Shown here: positions 39,883 to 52,656 of the stretch, piece by piece | Position numbering within the stretch: position 1 is the first letter of the stretch | Layout: each line of letters starts with the position of its first letter | NCBI GenBank assembly: GCA_037179515.1 | Contig: JAXCGZ010017005.1 | Location: 116,001-180,000, forward strand | Length of the DNA stretch: 64,000 bases | Direction: 5' to 3' | Source: Halocaridina rubra | Taxonomy: Eukaryota > Arthropoda > Malacostraca > Decapoda > Atyidae | Notes under the pieces: generated by a model | Databases searched by the model: none | The model's input: only the letters and a program-made list of their open reading frames with translations | Told to the model about the DNA's origin: nothing | Translations under genes and position numbers: made by a program

Positions 39883-40548
39883 CATGATGTCGTAATTATA
39901 CGAAGTCATGCTGAAGTCAGGACCTGAAATCTGAGCCGAGTTCTGAAGGGAAACAAGTGGGGCTGGAGATCAAGGGTGAAATTGAAAGCTCTCCTTTTAT
40001 TTTTCTGGGCACTGTCAATGTTTATGGTAGGTGACAACAAGATATATGGCTGGCTCCATGGGCCTTAGCACCAGGGCGTCAAGTGCCTCTGGAGGTTAAG
40101 AGGGGCCAAGGGGTCACCTATTCCCACCACCACAAGACACACAAACATTTGACCCTATGTATGTACGTGCCCCTAGAGAGATACCCAATAGGCCTGGACG
40201 ATTTGGACCCTCTTCTGCCCAATAGGCCTGTTGAAATAGCCCCTCCCAAAAGAGGAAGAACTCCCCTTTGGTTCTGGAAGCCTATTGGCTGATCTGTCCA
40301 ATCTGACACGCCCAGCCCTTTGGGTCCTTCAAGAACACCCGAGGCAGTCAGACACAGAGAGCGTTAGTCAGAACTTTCCCTGGGGCACGAATAGAACTCA
40401 GTTTTGATAGTCATAAGGGAAGGGGCCATTGAGGCGTCGGATACATTATACTCTTAAATAAACTTAGTTCAGTTGAACCACCGCTTGTCCGTTCTTACCT
40501 TGCACACATCTGGTAAAAATTGTAACGTAGTGATTAGCACTACGATAA
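39883..40548. other. GC-richer unclassified segment, possibly a solo LTR
   Basis: Less AT-rich than its surroundings and not microsatellite. It contains ATTATACTCTTAAATAAACT (TATA-like and AATAAA polyadenylation-like signals) near 40,445-40,465, followed by ACCACCGCTTGTCCG and CTTACCTTGCACACA, an order reminiscent of an LTR R-U5 end. I see no target duplication, primer site or internal coding region, so this is weak. A short inverted repeat CGTAGTG/CACTACG lies at about 40,525-40,545. Confidence 0.25.
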
Positions 40549-40585
40549 TACATACATACATACATACATACATTCATACATACAT
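40549..40585. repeat. (CATA)n microsatellite at 5' junction of copy H
   Basis: CATA repeat directly before the truncated start of copy H. Confidence 0.95.
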
Positions 40586-42766
40586 GGGAAAAGTGACCAG
40601 TGTATGTTGATGGAGTATATCATCTAAGATATTCTGCCTGAAAGTACGGGCACTGAGATGGACAAGAGGAGGAACTATCCGAAAGGAGAGTACATCAAAA
40701 TTAACGAGCTCTTTGCAGTTATTGACTGGAGGACCTAATTTAACAACATGACTGTACAAGAAATGTACGAAATCTTTCATGAGGAATATGGGAAGATAGT
40801 CACTTGTTGATACCTTCCAGTAAAATAAGAGTTATTCATGCCAGAGAGGAATAGTTCAATAATGAGTGTAAAAAGAGCTACGGAATGGAGACACATATGC
40901 TGGAAAAGGCACAGGAGGAGAATATACATAAATGCCTGGCAGACTTATAAAAGAGCAAGAAATAATTACCTAAATAAAAGAAGTGAGGCAGAGAGAGATA
41001 ATGTAAGGGATCTCACCAGGAAGGCTAAAGAAACTTCCAACCTTTTCCACTGTTTTATCACAGGAAAACTGAAGGTCAAAGAGAGTAGATAGAAGCATCG
41101 CTGAGATGGATAAATCGATCTGCAAAGAATTGAACAGGAAGTTTCATTAAGAGTTTACAGTATAAAATACCTCACCTCCTCAGATTACAGAGATAGGAGA
41201 TCATGGGCCGGTAGTAGAAAACATCGCCTTTTCAGCCACAGATGTATGCAAAGCATTAATGGAGTTAGATGCCCTTAAAACTACAGGTCCTGATGATATA
41301 TCCCCTTACTTTCTTAAGAAATGTGCTAAACTAGTATCAATGGCAATATGCATCATACTTGAAAAGTCGCTGGAATCTGGGGAGATTCCAAAATGCTGTG
41401 ATCAAGCGAACGTGGAGCCTAACTTCAAAATAGGAAGGAGGGATGAAGCTCTAATCAATAGGCCTGTTTTCTTGTAAAGGTATGGAGACACTACTAAGAA
41501 AACACATCTCTTTTCACTTGGAATCCTGCAACTTTTTGTCAGCAAGACAAAATGGCTTCAGAGAAGGCAGATCAGCAGAAACAAACTTAGTAGAATTTTA
41601 TGAGGAGGTAAGCCGGATCTTACAGGAACGAGAGGGCTAGCCAGATTGCATATTCCTGGAGTTTCAGAAGTCATTTGATACAGTCCCACACGTGAAACTT
41701 ATCAAGATGTTGCAAGTAATGGTGAGAATAGGTAGAAATGTCTTGGAATGGATGAAAACTTACTTAGAAGGAAGGGAACAGAGGGTTATTGTAAGACACT
41801 CAGTGTGTGAATGAAGAAAGGTTAGTAGTGGAGATCCACAAGATTCAGTTTTAAGGTCACTTTTGTTCCTTGTATATAAATATGTTTGCAAATGATGCAA
41901 AGATTAAGGAGAGAGATTAAGGAGAGAGTAAGAGAAAAGAACCATGGTAGAGAACTTCAGGAAGACATAAATAATTTGCATGAGTGATCAGAAAAGTGGC
42001 TAATGAAATTTAATACTTCAAATTGTAAGGTAATGAGAATGGGTACAAGTGCAAAAAGGCCCAAGCTTGAATACTCAATAGCAGGAGAAGAACTCCAAGA
42101 GATGGAGAATGAGAGAGATCTAGGAGTAAACATGCTGGCAGATTTGTCTCCAGAAATGCATATAAATGGCATAGTAATGGCAGCATATGCTTTCATAGCA
42201 AATGTAAAGGTAGCCTTTGGACAAATGGACAAGGAAATGTTTAGAAATATTTATGTATCTTATGTGAGACCAAAGCTTGAATTTGCAGCCCCCTTTTTGA
42301 ATCCACACTTAAGAAAGGACATAAATAAGCTGGAAAAGTTCAAAGACATGACACAAAATTGGTACCATAAATACGCAATCTCGGTTACGAGGAGAGGCTG
42401 GGGGAATTTGACTTACCATCACTCAAAGCTACAAGAATAAGGGGGGATATGGTGACGGTTTTTAAATTCCTTCATGGTTTAGACAGGGTAGATAGGGATC
42501 GATATTTTGATATGGCTGGCTCTAGATCTAGAAGTCATAGTATGTAGCTTCTTAAGAAAACTTCTTTGCAGGATGTAAGAACTTACATTTTTTAGTGTAA
42601 GAGTTGTTGATGACTAAAATTTCTCTATGCGAGGAGGTACTTACTGCCAACTCAATTCATAGTTTTATGAACAAATATGATAAGTATCACATAGTACAAA
42701 AAGGGAACTGACTAGGATATGGGGAACTACGAGCATAGGACTCTTTCCCGTACGCACAATTAGGTA
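40586..42766 (+). pseudogene. CR1-like LINE copy H, 5'-truncated, decayed
   Basis: Starts at GGGAAAAGTGACCAGTGTAT (the GKSDHCVLL codons, endonuclease SDH region) right after (CATA)n. Linker at 40,838-41,092 (WRHICWKRHRRRIYINAWQTYKRARN). RT from 41,259, where GPDDISPYFLKKCAK is readable; a LDFQKAFD equivalent is damaged at about 41,650 (EFQKSFDT); the FADD region lost bases at about 41,875. C-terminus 42,003-42,600. The 3' hairpin is partly kept (42,718-42,750) and the tail is CGCACAATTAGGTACTTG. Confidence 0.85.
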
Positions 42767-43080
42767 CTTGCATTCTTTCACCAGTGGATCTTGCCTTGCA
42801 GTAGCCGTACTGGTGATCGGAAATAAGCGAGTTAGATTCAATTCATTGAACACTGAAAGTCTGTGGGCTATATGTTCAGTTATGACTGCCAATGCAAAGT
42901 TTTTATTGATAATGACATATTAAGTTGTTCTTGCAAGAAACAAAACAAACGTAAAATATCAACTCTCTTGCGACAATGTCTGCAACATTTCCGCGTTAAA
43001 ATTGTATTAAATTGTCGTGTCTAAAATAAAATTTCATATAAATTTTTTAACTAAATATAAAACTTGACGCATCTGGGAGT
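42767..43080. other. unrecognised AT-rich spacer
   Basis: No supportable feature between the copy H tail and the next LINE remnant. Confidence 0.5.
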
Positions 43081-44030
43081 AGGGAGATATGGAGTATTAC
43101 AGATTTGGAAATGCACTTATATGATACGGTAAGAGGAGTGTTTGCTAATTTACCGAACATAGGGGTGGACTTCGGATACAAGGACAAGACATGTTTAGAA
43201 GTACAGTATTTTCATGGCTTATGAGATGACTAACCGTGAGCAATTAGCATCCTTCTGGGATCCGCACTTAAGTAAATATATTCACACACAGAAGAAAGTT
43301 AAGAGAGACATACAGCAACAAATGCAAAATCTCAATTATTAAGAAAGGTTGACAGGAGTTCAGTTTTTCATCACTCGAAACAAGGAGACACAGGAGAGAG
43401 GGGATATAAGGTAAGCTTTTAAATTTCTTCAGTTCTACAGGGTGTCCACAAAGTCTGGGTACATAGGAAATATCACTATGCAGACCTATTCAATCGAGTT
43501 CACCTGAATTTTGTAAAGCGCATTAAATTATGCATTGAAAATGATGGAAATCATATTGAAAATATTATTTATTAACATTAGATTTAAATAAAATTGTTTT
43601 GTTTTAAAAGTATGTGTTAATCTCCTGTGTACCCAGACGAAGTCTGGGTACACAGGAGATTAACACATACTTTTAAAACAAAACAATTTTATTTAAATCT
43701 AATGTTAATAAATAATATTTTCAATATGATTTCCATTATTTTCAAAGCAAAATTTGATGCGCTTTACAAAATTCAGGTGAACTCGATTGAATAGGTCTGC
43801 ATAGTGAAATTTCCTATGTACCCAGACTTTGTGGACACCCTGTACCTATAATAATTGATAGGGAGAGATGTAGTGAAAAGAGAAGCTCGGGTCACAGTCT
43901 TTAGCTTGGTAAGAAAACATACATTTTTGGTGTTGAAAGAAAAGTTGAACACTGGAATTGGCTAGCACAGGAACTACAAATTTTATATATAGTCATAGTT
44001 TGAAGGAAAACTATCAAAAATACGACCCTA
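43081..44030 (+). pseudogene. CR1-like LINE remnant N, split by the palindromic MITE
   Basis: A very diverged C-terminal ORF2 segment: AYFLSN-like, DKTCLEVQYFHGL-like, SFWDPHLSKYI and QNLNY blocks at 43,120-43,420, then after the 405-bp palindrome RSHSLXLGKKTYIFGV and HWNWLAQE at 43,880-43,965. The element is older than the MITE inserted in it. No tail recognised. Confidence 0.65.
43438..43842. mobile_element. 405-bp near-perfect palindromic MITE, TA-flanked (copy 2)
   Basis: Same family and same length as 4401-4805: termini CAGGGTGTCCACAAAGTCTG and inverse, TA on both sides (43,436-43,437 and 43,843-43,844), central GAA spacer. It is inserted in LINE remnant N. Several bases that differ from copy 1 are changed on both arms in a complementary way. 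Confidence 0.88.
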
Positions 44031-44158
44031 AATATATGGCAGCAAACTGCTTCTACATGCACTTCATAACACTGCATTCCAGGAAATTCACAATTGACAA
44101 AAAGCTTGTCCTCTCATCTTTATTAGGAAAATATTGTATTAAAAAATAATTAGTTTCT

Positions 44159-44223
<65 letters not shown>

Positions 44224-44914
44224 GACTACTGAGAACAGACGAGGATCGGATCAAAGAAAAAGTAATATGGAAATCCCACAGAAATATGACAGGAAAAGAA
44301 GAGGGGAAACTAATTCACACAAGAAGCGAACAAAATCCATACAAGTATAAGGGAACATCAACAAACCTGAAGCGTATCATTTGGCAGACATACTAAAAAA
44401 ATAAATAAATAAAGCATGAAGTTTGCGTGTAGATAATCGCAGTACTTTCTTATTTCCTTCGTAATTTGCTTTTTCTCTCTGACATTCAAAAATTGGAAAT
44501 AAAATAGTTTTCCTGTAAATCTTTTGAATCCCTACCTTTATGAATGTCTTTTTAATTTTCCATTTTTTCTTAGTATTTAGAATAGCTAATAGACAAAACA
44601 TGAACAGAAACACTATAAATTTACATATTTAAACAACAATGCTTTGCATTTTCAAATAAATCGCGAGGATGCAAGATGTTCACAGAATGATCACATTAAG
44701 ACATACAGTATAAAAGATAATGCTATAGAGTTTGCAAAGATTAAAAAAAGAAAAAGAAATATTACATTAAGACATACAGTATAAAAGATGATGCTATAGT
44801 TTGCAAAGATTAAAAAAACAAACAAACAAACAATGGAAAGATCTGCATTATTAAATAAAGAAAATAAAGAAAAATAAATTACAGCTTCCGCATCCATCCA
44901 ATTGACTCATATAT

Positions 44915-44919
<5 letters not shown>
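44031..44919. repeat. (GA)n microsatellite in otherwise unrecognised sequence
   Basis: GA repeat at 44,160-44,220. A short tandem duplication lies at 44,694-44,820: ATTAAGACATACAGTATAAA with its following GAT(A/G)ATGCTATAG and TTTGCAAAGATTAAAAAA occurs twice, about 70 bp apart. No gene seen. Confidence 0.75.
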
Positions 44920-45010
<91 letters not shown>

Positions 45011-45089
45011 AACTATGAGTTTTGGACCTGGTGTATCAGTCCGTTCATTACACATTACATAAACAGTCATGCTCCTAAACCATGGAATT

Positions 45090-45178
<89 letters not shown>

Positions 45179-45203
45179 GCAGTTATGTAACAATCCAGAG
45201 CTC

Positions 45204-45284
<81 letters not shown>
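44920..45284. repeat. (GA)n - (CT)n - (GA)n inverted microsatellite cluster
   Basis: GA repeat 44,920-45,007, 83 bp single-copy sequence, CT repeat 45,091-45,176 with one C slip, 30 bp, GA repeat 45,208-45,284. Adjacent GA and CT tracts are mutually complementary. Confidence 0.95.
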
Positions 45285-46360
<1,076 letters not shown>

Positions 46361-46439
46361 CTGCTACTGCTGCTACTACTACTACTACTACTGCTATTAT
46401 TACTTCTTCTTCTACTACTACTACTACTACTACTACTAC

Positions 46440-46521
<82 letters not shown>
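46361..46521. repeat. (CTG/CTA)n - (AAT)n microsatellite
   Basis: CTG/CTA-type units with TTC interruptions (46,361-46,440), then AAT repeat to 46,521. Confidence 0.95.
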
Positions 46522-46522
<1 letters not shown>

Positions 46523-46747
46523 TCATAATCTGCTTGAAGCTTGCAGGGTAGCTAAAACTGAAAAGAGGAGGGTGAAGGGCCACGTCATACTCCACTCTAC
46601 CTCAACTCGTCTGTCAACTGTTTTGAGGGAAGAAAAAAAAAACAGCAAGAATGAGACTGTCAGCACTGCGCTACTGCATCCCTTTTCGTCGACTCTTGTG
46701 ACACGCAAAGCATACGAGTGAAGTCATCTTTTCCCCTCAACACTAAT

Positions 46748-47765
46748 CAGCGCCAAAATATAACGCTCAGGTCAGCACACGATGTTGATCAGTTAAGTGA
46801 ATGAAGGAAACATAAGAAACACATTTGCTATTCCTATGCTTTACCTTTTATTCCTTTGAATATCTCCTCCTAGTACATTGTGGGGTTTCCCTTTCATTGT
46901 ATACATTCCCGAAGTTGCTTAGGAACACTGTTTGCTAGTGATTGTAGCAATCAAGCGGCAGGTTTGCCCACAAGTGACGCACAGCCGTTTCAAGCCTAGC
47001 AACAGTTGAGGTGTCCATTTCCCTTAATTTTCGTTTCATATAAGACCTCTCTAGTTGCTAATGTTGATATTTCTTGCAAAAATCTATCCTCAATTTTTTC
47101 TGCCTTTGTGTGAGGCCTGGTATCCTACGAGCATGAAATTTGTGCCATCCGACATCGTCATGGATACAGCGCTGTACTGTCCTTAACGATACATGCTGTA
47201 AAATGTTGCTGTTAATTTCCTTCACAACGTTTGCTGAGATTGAGGGCTGGGTGTCAACTAGTCTCTTGACAACGTTCATTCTCCTTTGTGTTATAATTTT
47301 GGGTCTTCCAGTTTTAGGTTTGGCAACAGGTAGGAATTGTCGACCTGTGTCCCAGTACTCCTTGGTGAGACGTTGAACACTACGGAGGCAAACACCTGTT
47401 TCCTATGATATTTCCTTCACGGTGTGGCCCATGTTGAAAAGAGCAATGATTGCTCTGACATCTTCTTTGGTGGTCTGCCTCCTTGACATTGCATGTTAGG
47501 AATAAAACACACAAAGTCCACAAAAACACGGAGGATTAAACAACACACTCTGCTGGAGGTGCAGCACATTTAAACATGAAAAAATAACTGACAGATAATT
47601 GGCAACACTTAATTCATGGCGGTTGAGTCAGCTTAGTGTTCTACCTGATGTACGATGACACTTAACGCCACAATGACTCGCAACGGGAGAAGTTACAGAG
47701 GCACAATGGATTATCGTAGCAATCAGGAAAGTTGACGCTCCTGTGCCTTATATTTTGGCGCTAAC
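46748..47765 (-). mobile_element. Tc1/mariner-like element, internally deleted
   Basis: Ends share AGCGCCAAAATATAA as an inverted repeat (46,749 and complement near 47,748-47,762). About 1.0 kb against roughly 1.6 kb usual for autonomous Tc1-like elements. A transposase remnant lies inside on the minus strand. A clean TA target duplication is not visible, so the exact ends are uncertain. Confidence 0.75.
46880..47489 (-). pseudogene. Tc1-like transposase remnant, DDE core deleted
   Basis: The start at 47489 gives MSRRQTTKEDVRAIIALFNM, then a TAG at about 47,404 within the first helix-turn-helix. It is followed in frame by SVQRLTKEYWDTGRQ, KPKTGRPKIITQRRMNVVKRLVD and HVSLRTVQRCIHDDVGWHKFHARRIPGLTQRQ, i.e. 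the paired-like DNA-binding domain with the GRP(K/R) hook typical of Tc1/mariner transposases. After KKYQH the sequence jumps to a C-terminal-like block (LWANLPLDCYNH). The catalytic DDE domain is missing, so it cannot transpose by itself. Confidence 0.82.
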
Positions 47766-48211
<446 letters not shown>

Positions 48212-48405
48212 TAAGCAGTGAATATGAGGGATTGGTCCGTGCAGTAACTGCTTCTTTACTTCCACCAACTCTGAAACTCTCTTCCTCCTTCTGTTATCCT
48301 TAACTCTTATCTATTTTTTTTCCTTTAAAAAGTTGATCCATAGTCATATCAAGGCCTAAGCCTGTCATATTTCTAGGTCTCCATTACATTGACTATTCTT
48401 CAATT

Positions 48406-48483
48406 ATGCCTTTTTCTTAATATGTATTCTCTTGATTCCTCTAGTCCTTAAGCAGCCACTTTTCTTTTCAATACGTTTCATGT
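48406..48483 (+). repeat. 75-bp direct repeat left of the LINE
   Basis: ATGCCTTTTTCTTAATATGT and the following 55 bp closely match 51,833-51,909 downstream of the LINE coding region, same orientation. Probably the 3' end of an adjoining 5'-truncated copy of the same family. Confidence 0.8.
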
Positions 48484-48664
48484 GCCCTATGGTGGTGGAC
48501 ACAACATCAAAGAATAGCCCCAACGTATTCCCAGCGTGTCGTAAGAGGCGACTAAAAGTGGACGGGGCGAGGGGACTGGGAATCCCCACTTGTATTAACC
48601 TCCCGCAAGATGTCAAAGAAGAAGGGGAGTAGAGGGGAGAATAACTTCTCCCCTAGCTCTAGTT

Positions 48665-49523
48665 TTGGGGTGTCTAAATGTGAGTGGTTGTAATACGATA
48701 GAGAGCAATAGATGTGAGATTGGATATATGTTTGGTAGGAGGAGTATGGATGTATTGGCATTGTGTGAGACGAAGATGGAAGGAAAAGGAGAAGTGGCAT
48801 TTAGTGATGCGACAGGTAGGGTGTCTGGGATTGAAAGGAGGAGAGCGAGAGAAGGTGTGGCATTATTGCTGAGTGAATGGATGGTAAATAAGGTAGTGGA
48901 ATGGAAAGAAGTGTCATCTAGGCTGATGTGGGTGAGGGCTATGATAGGTAGGGAATGTTGGGTCTTTCTTAGTGAGTATGGGGAAGGATGTGAGAGAAGT
49001 GAGGAAGAGCAGGATGAATTCTGGAATGAGTTAACTAGGTGTGTCGATGGTCTGAGTAGAAGGAACTGTGTAGTTGTGTTGGGTGACTTGAATGCCAGAT
49101 TGAGTGATGAAGAGGTAGAAGGTGTTGTAGGAAAGTATGGGGTACCAGGTGGGAATGAGAGTGGCGAGAGACTGTTAGATATGTGTGTCGAGCAAAAGTT
49201 GGTGATAAGTAATAGTTTTTTCAAGAAGAAATAAATAAATAAGTGTACATGGATGAGAGTGGCAAATGGAAGAGTGAGAGAAACCATTGATGGATTATGT
49301 GTTGGCAGCAAAGAGCATGATTGGTAGAGTGAAAGATGTGCATGCATTTAGGGGTGTGGCTGCTGGGATGTTTGATCATTTTTTGGTTGAAGCAAATGTG
49401 GTAGTAGCAAAAGAGTGGGGAAATAAAGTGGGGGGATGTAGAAGGGAAATGGTGAAGGTGGAAGAGTTGAAAAAGCCTGAGAAGAGACAGGAAAATCAGG
49501 GACAGGTTGAAAAAGGCATATGA
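48665..49523 (+). pseudogene. RTE-like APE endonuclease
   Basis: First segment 48,665-49,234 (189 residues): CLNVSGCNTIESNRCEIGY (Asn region), VLALCETKMEGKGEVAF (Glu), SRLMWVRAMIG, VVLGDLNARLSDEE (Asp/Asn) and GVPGGNESGERLLDMCVEQKL, then a stop after FFKKK. After a frame change MDYVLAAKSMIGRVKDV and MFDHFLVEANV (SDH equivalent) complete the domain (49,287-49,400). Role: target nicking. Confidence 0.85.
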
Positions 49524-51556
49524 CGGTGAAAGAAAGAGAAGTTAGGGAGTTAGAGGAGGAATGGGGGTTGATGAAAGAATGCTTTGTGGGACATGCAAAT
49601 GATGTGTGTGGAAAGAGATCTGTTGGAGGTGGCATGAGGAGGGGCAGCGAGTGGTGGAATGAAGGGGTGAAAATGAAGGTGGAAGAGAAAAAGAGGGCTT
49701 TTGAGGAATGGCTGCAGTGTAACAGTAGGGAGAAGTATGAAAGATATAGGGAGAAAAATGTGGAAACCAAGTGGAAGGTAGAGGAAGAGAAGAGGTTGGC
49801 AAATGTTAGGTGGGGGCAGGATTTTAGTAGGTCATATGAGGAGGATAAAAAGAAGTTTTGGAAAGAAGTGAAGAGAGTAAGGAAGGGTGGATCGAGGGTT
49901 GAAGAGACAGTGAAAGATGTGAATGGACAGATGTTAAGAGGGAAAGATGCAAGGAAAAGATGGGCAGAATATGTTGAGTGCTTGCTGAATTATGAGGAAG
50001 ATAGAGAGGCAGCTATACTGGAAGTGGAGGGTGTTCAAGTGCCAGTAATGGGAGATGAAAATGAGAGAGAGAAAGCACGTAAAGCACTTGGAATGGATGG
50101 TGTGAGAGCAGAGATGTTGAAAGGAGGGGGTGTAACTGCATTGGAATGGTTAGTGAGAGTGTTTAATATATGCTTTATGTTCTCAATGGTGCCAGTGGAA
50201 TGGGTAATTGCTTGTATAGTGCCCCTATACAAAGGTAAGGGAGATGTGTATGAATGCAGTAATTTTAGGGGTATAAGTTTGTTGAGTGTGGTAGGAAAAG
50301 TGAATGGTAGGATACTGATTAGTAAGATTAGGGATAAGACAGAAAATGTGATTGCGGAAGAGCAGAGTGGTTTTAGGAGAGGTAGAGGTTGTATAGATCA
50401 GATTTTTATAGTTAGGCAATTATGAAAGAAATATTTAGCAAAGGGTAAGGATGAGTATTTTGCATTTTTGGATCTTGAGAAAGCGTAAAATAGAGTTGCT
50501 AGAGAGGCAATGTGAAATGTTTTGAGGTTATATGGAATTGATGGTAAACTGTTGCATGCAGTGAAGAGTTTGCATGAGGGCAGTAGAGCTTGTGTTAGGG
50601 TAGGGAATGAAGTGAGTGAGTGGTTTCCAGTGAGTGTGGGACTGAGACAGGGATGTATGATGTCACCATGGCTGTTCAATTTGTATATTGATGGAGTTGT
50701 AAGAGACGTGAATGAGCGAGTGCGTGATCGAGGTTTGAGTATGGATAGTGGGGATGATAACGAGTGGGAGCTGAATCAGTTGCTGTTTGCAGATGATATT
50801 GTGGTGGTGGCAGATTCAGAGGAGAAGCTGTGTCAGTTAGTGTTAGAATTTGGAATGGTGTGTGAGAGAAGGAAGCTGCGAGTGAATGTGCGAAAGAGTA
50901 AGGTTATGAGGTGTAGAAGATATGAGGATGGTGTTAGATTGAATGTTATGTTGAATGGAGAGACACTTGAGGAAGTTGATCAGTTTAAGTATTTAGGCTC
51001 GGTTATAGCTGCAAATGGTGGGGTGGAAGCAGATGTGTGTCACAGAGTGAATAAAGGATGTAAAGTGTTGGGTGCGTTGAAAGGAGTGATGAAGAATAGA
51101 GGGCTGGAAATGAATGTTATGAAAGTTTTGTAGGAGAAAGTGGTTGTGCCAACTGTGATGTATGGATCAGAGTTATGGGGTATGAAAGTAAGTGCGAGAC
51201 AGAAACTAAATGTGTTTGAGATGAAATGCCTGAGGGACATGATTAGTGTATCTCGGTTGGATAGGGTTAGGAATGAAATGGTGAGAGCAAGAACGGGTGT
51301 GAGGAGAGAATTTGCAGACAGAGTAGATATGAATGTTTTGAGATGGTTTGGCCACGTGGAAAAGATGGATGACGAAAGACTGCTGAAAAAGGTGATGAAT
51401 GCAAGAGATGATGGGAGAAATGCTAGAGGGAGGCCTAGGTTTGGGTGGATGGATGGAGTAAGAAGAGCCCTGAATGATAGGAGGATGGATGTGAGGGAAG
51501 CAAGTGAGCGTGCTAGGAATAGGAATGAGTGGCGAGCGATTGTGACGCAGCTCTGA
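49520..51556 (+). pseudogene. RTE-like reverse transcriptase and C-terminus
   Basis: 49,520-50,425: basic linker, KALGMDGVRAEMLKGG, CIVPLYKGKGDVYECSNFRGISLLSV, then EEQSGFRRGRGCIDQI and a stop near 50,423. The first catalytic block FAFLDLEKA is followed by two stops (to about 50,515). 50,522-51,133: VGLRQGCMMSPWLFNLYIDGV and LLFADDIVVVADS (catalytic pair), LGSVIAANGG. One TAG at about 51,131, then VVPTVMYGSELWGMK, RDMISVSRLDRVRNE, WFGHVEKMDDERLLKK and GRPRFGWMDGVRRAL to 51,556. About four nonsense or frame lesions. Confidence 0.87.
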
Positions 51557-52102
51557 TGGGCATCTGCTGTTACCATGGGGCTGCATCTTACAGAGGTAGC
51601 CCTGTGGTAGGGGCAGTGGGAGGAGTTGGCAGTTATGAAGCGACAGAGGTTGTGGAAGAGCCGGGAGGATGGGCTGTGGCACTCCAGCAGTGCCATCTGA
51701 ACGGTCGCTTGCTCCCTCGTCATTGCCCATAGAGCAAAGTAACCCCTTTAATTTTTCTTTTCTTTTTTTTTATGTCGGCTACCCCCCAATTGGGGGAGAC
51801 AGCGAAGGTAGATAGATAGATAGACTTTTGTGATGCCTTTTTCTTAATGTGTATTCTCTTGTTTCCTCTTGTCCTCAAGCTGCCACTTTTCTTTTCTATA
51901 CTTTCGTGATGCCTGGGCCTGATAAGGTTAATTTTCTTTGTCCGTCCGGGTGTCGCATTCATTAAAAATCATATATTGCAATAAAGAATAAAAAAAAAAA
52001 TCTACTCTAGTGTTATGTGAAAATATGAGCAGAGGAGATGACCTAATGCCATGACATAGTCATATTACAAAAGATCTGCACAAATCTATTTTCAGACCAT
52101 AA

Positions 52103-52631
<529 letters not shown>

Positions 52632-52656
52632 CTTACCACACCTCGCACACACACAC

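Larger units (their letters stand above)
48484..51962 (+). mobile_element. second RTE-like non-LTR retrotransposon, nearly full length
   Basis: 5' UTR with TTCCCAGCGTGTCGTAAGAG, GCGACTAAAAGTGGACGGGG and GGACTGGGAATCCCC. A single ORF in pieces: endonuclease (48,665-49,400), linker, RT (49,950-51,100), C-terminus to 51,556. The 3' UTR has a hairpin CCCCCCAATTGGGGG (51,783-51,797), GATA units, the 75-bp repeat and the tail GCCTGGGCCTGATAAGG ... GTCCGTCCGGGTGTCGCATT. Fewer lesions than the RTE copy at 16.4 kb. Confidence 0.88.
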
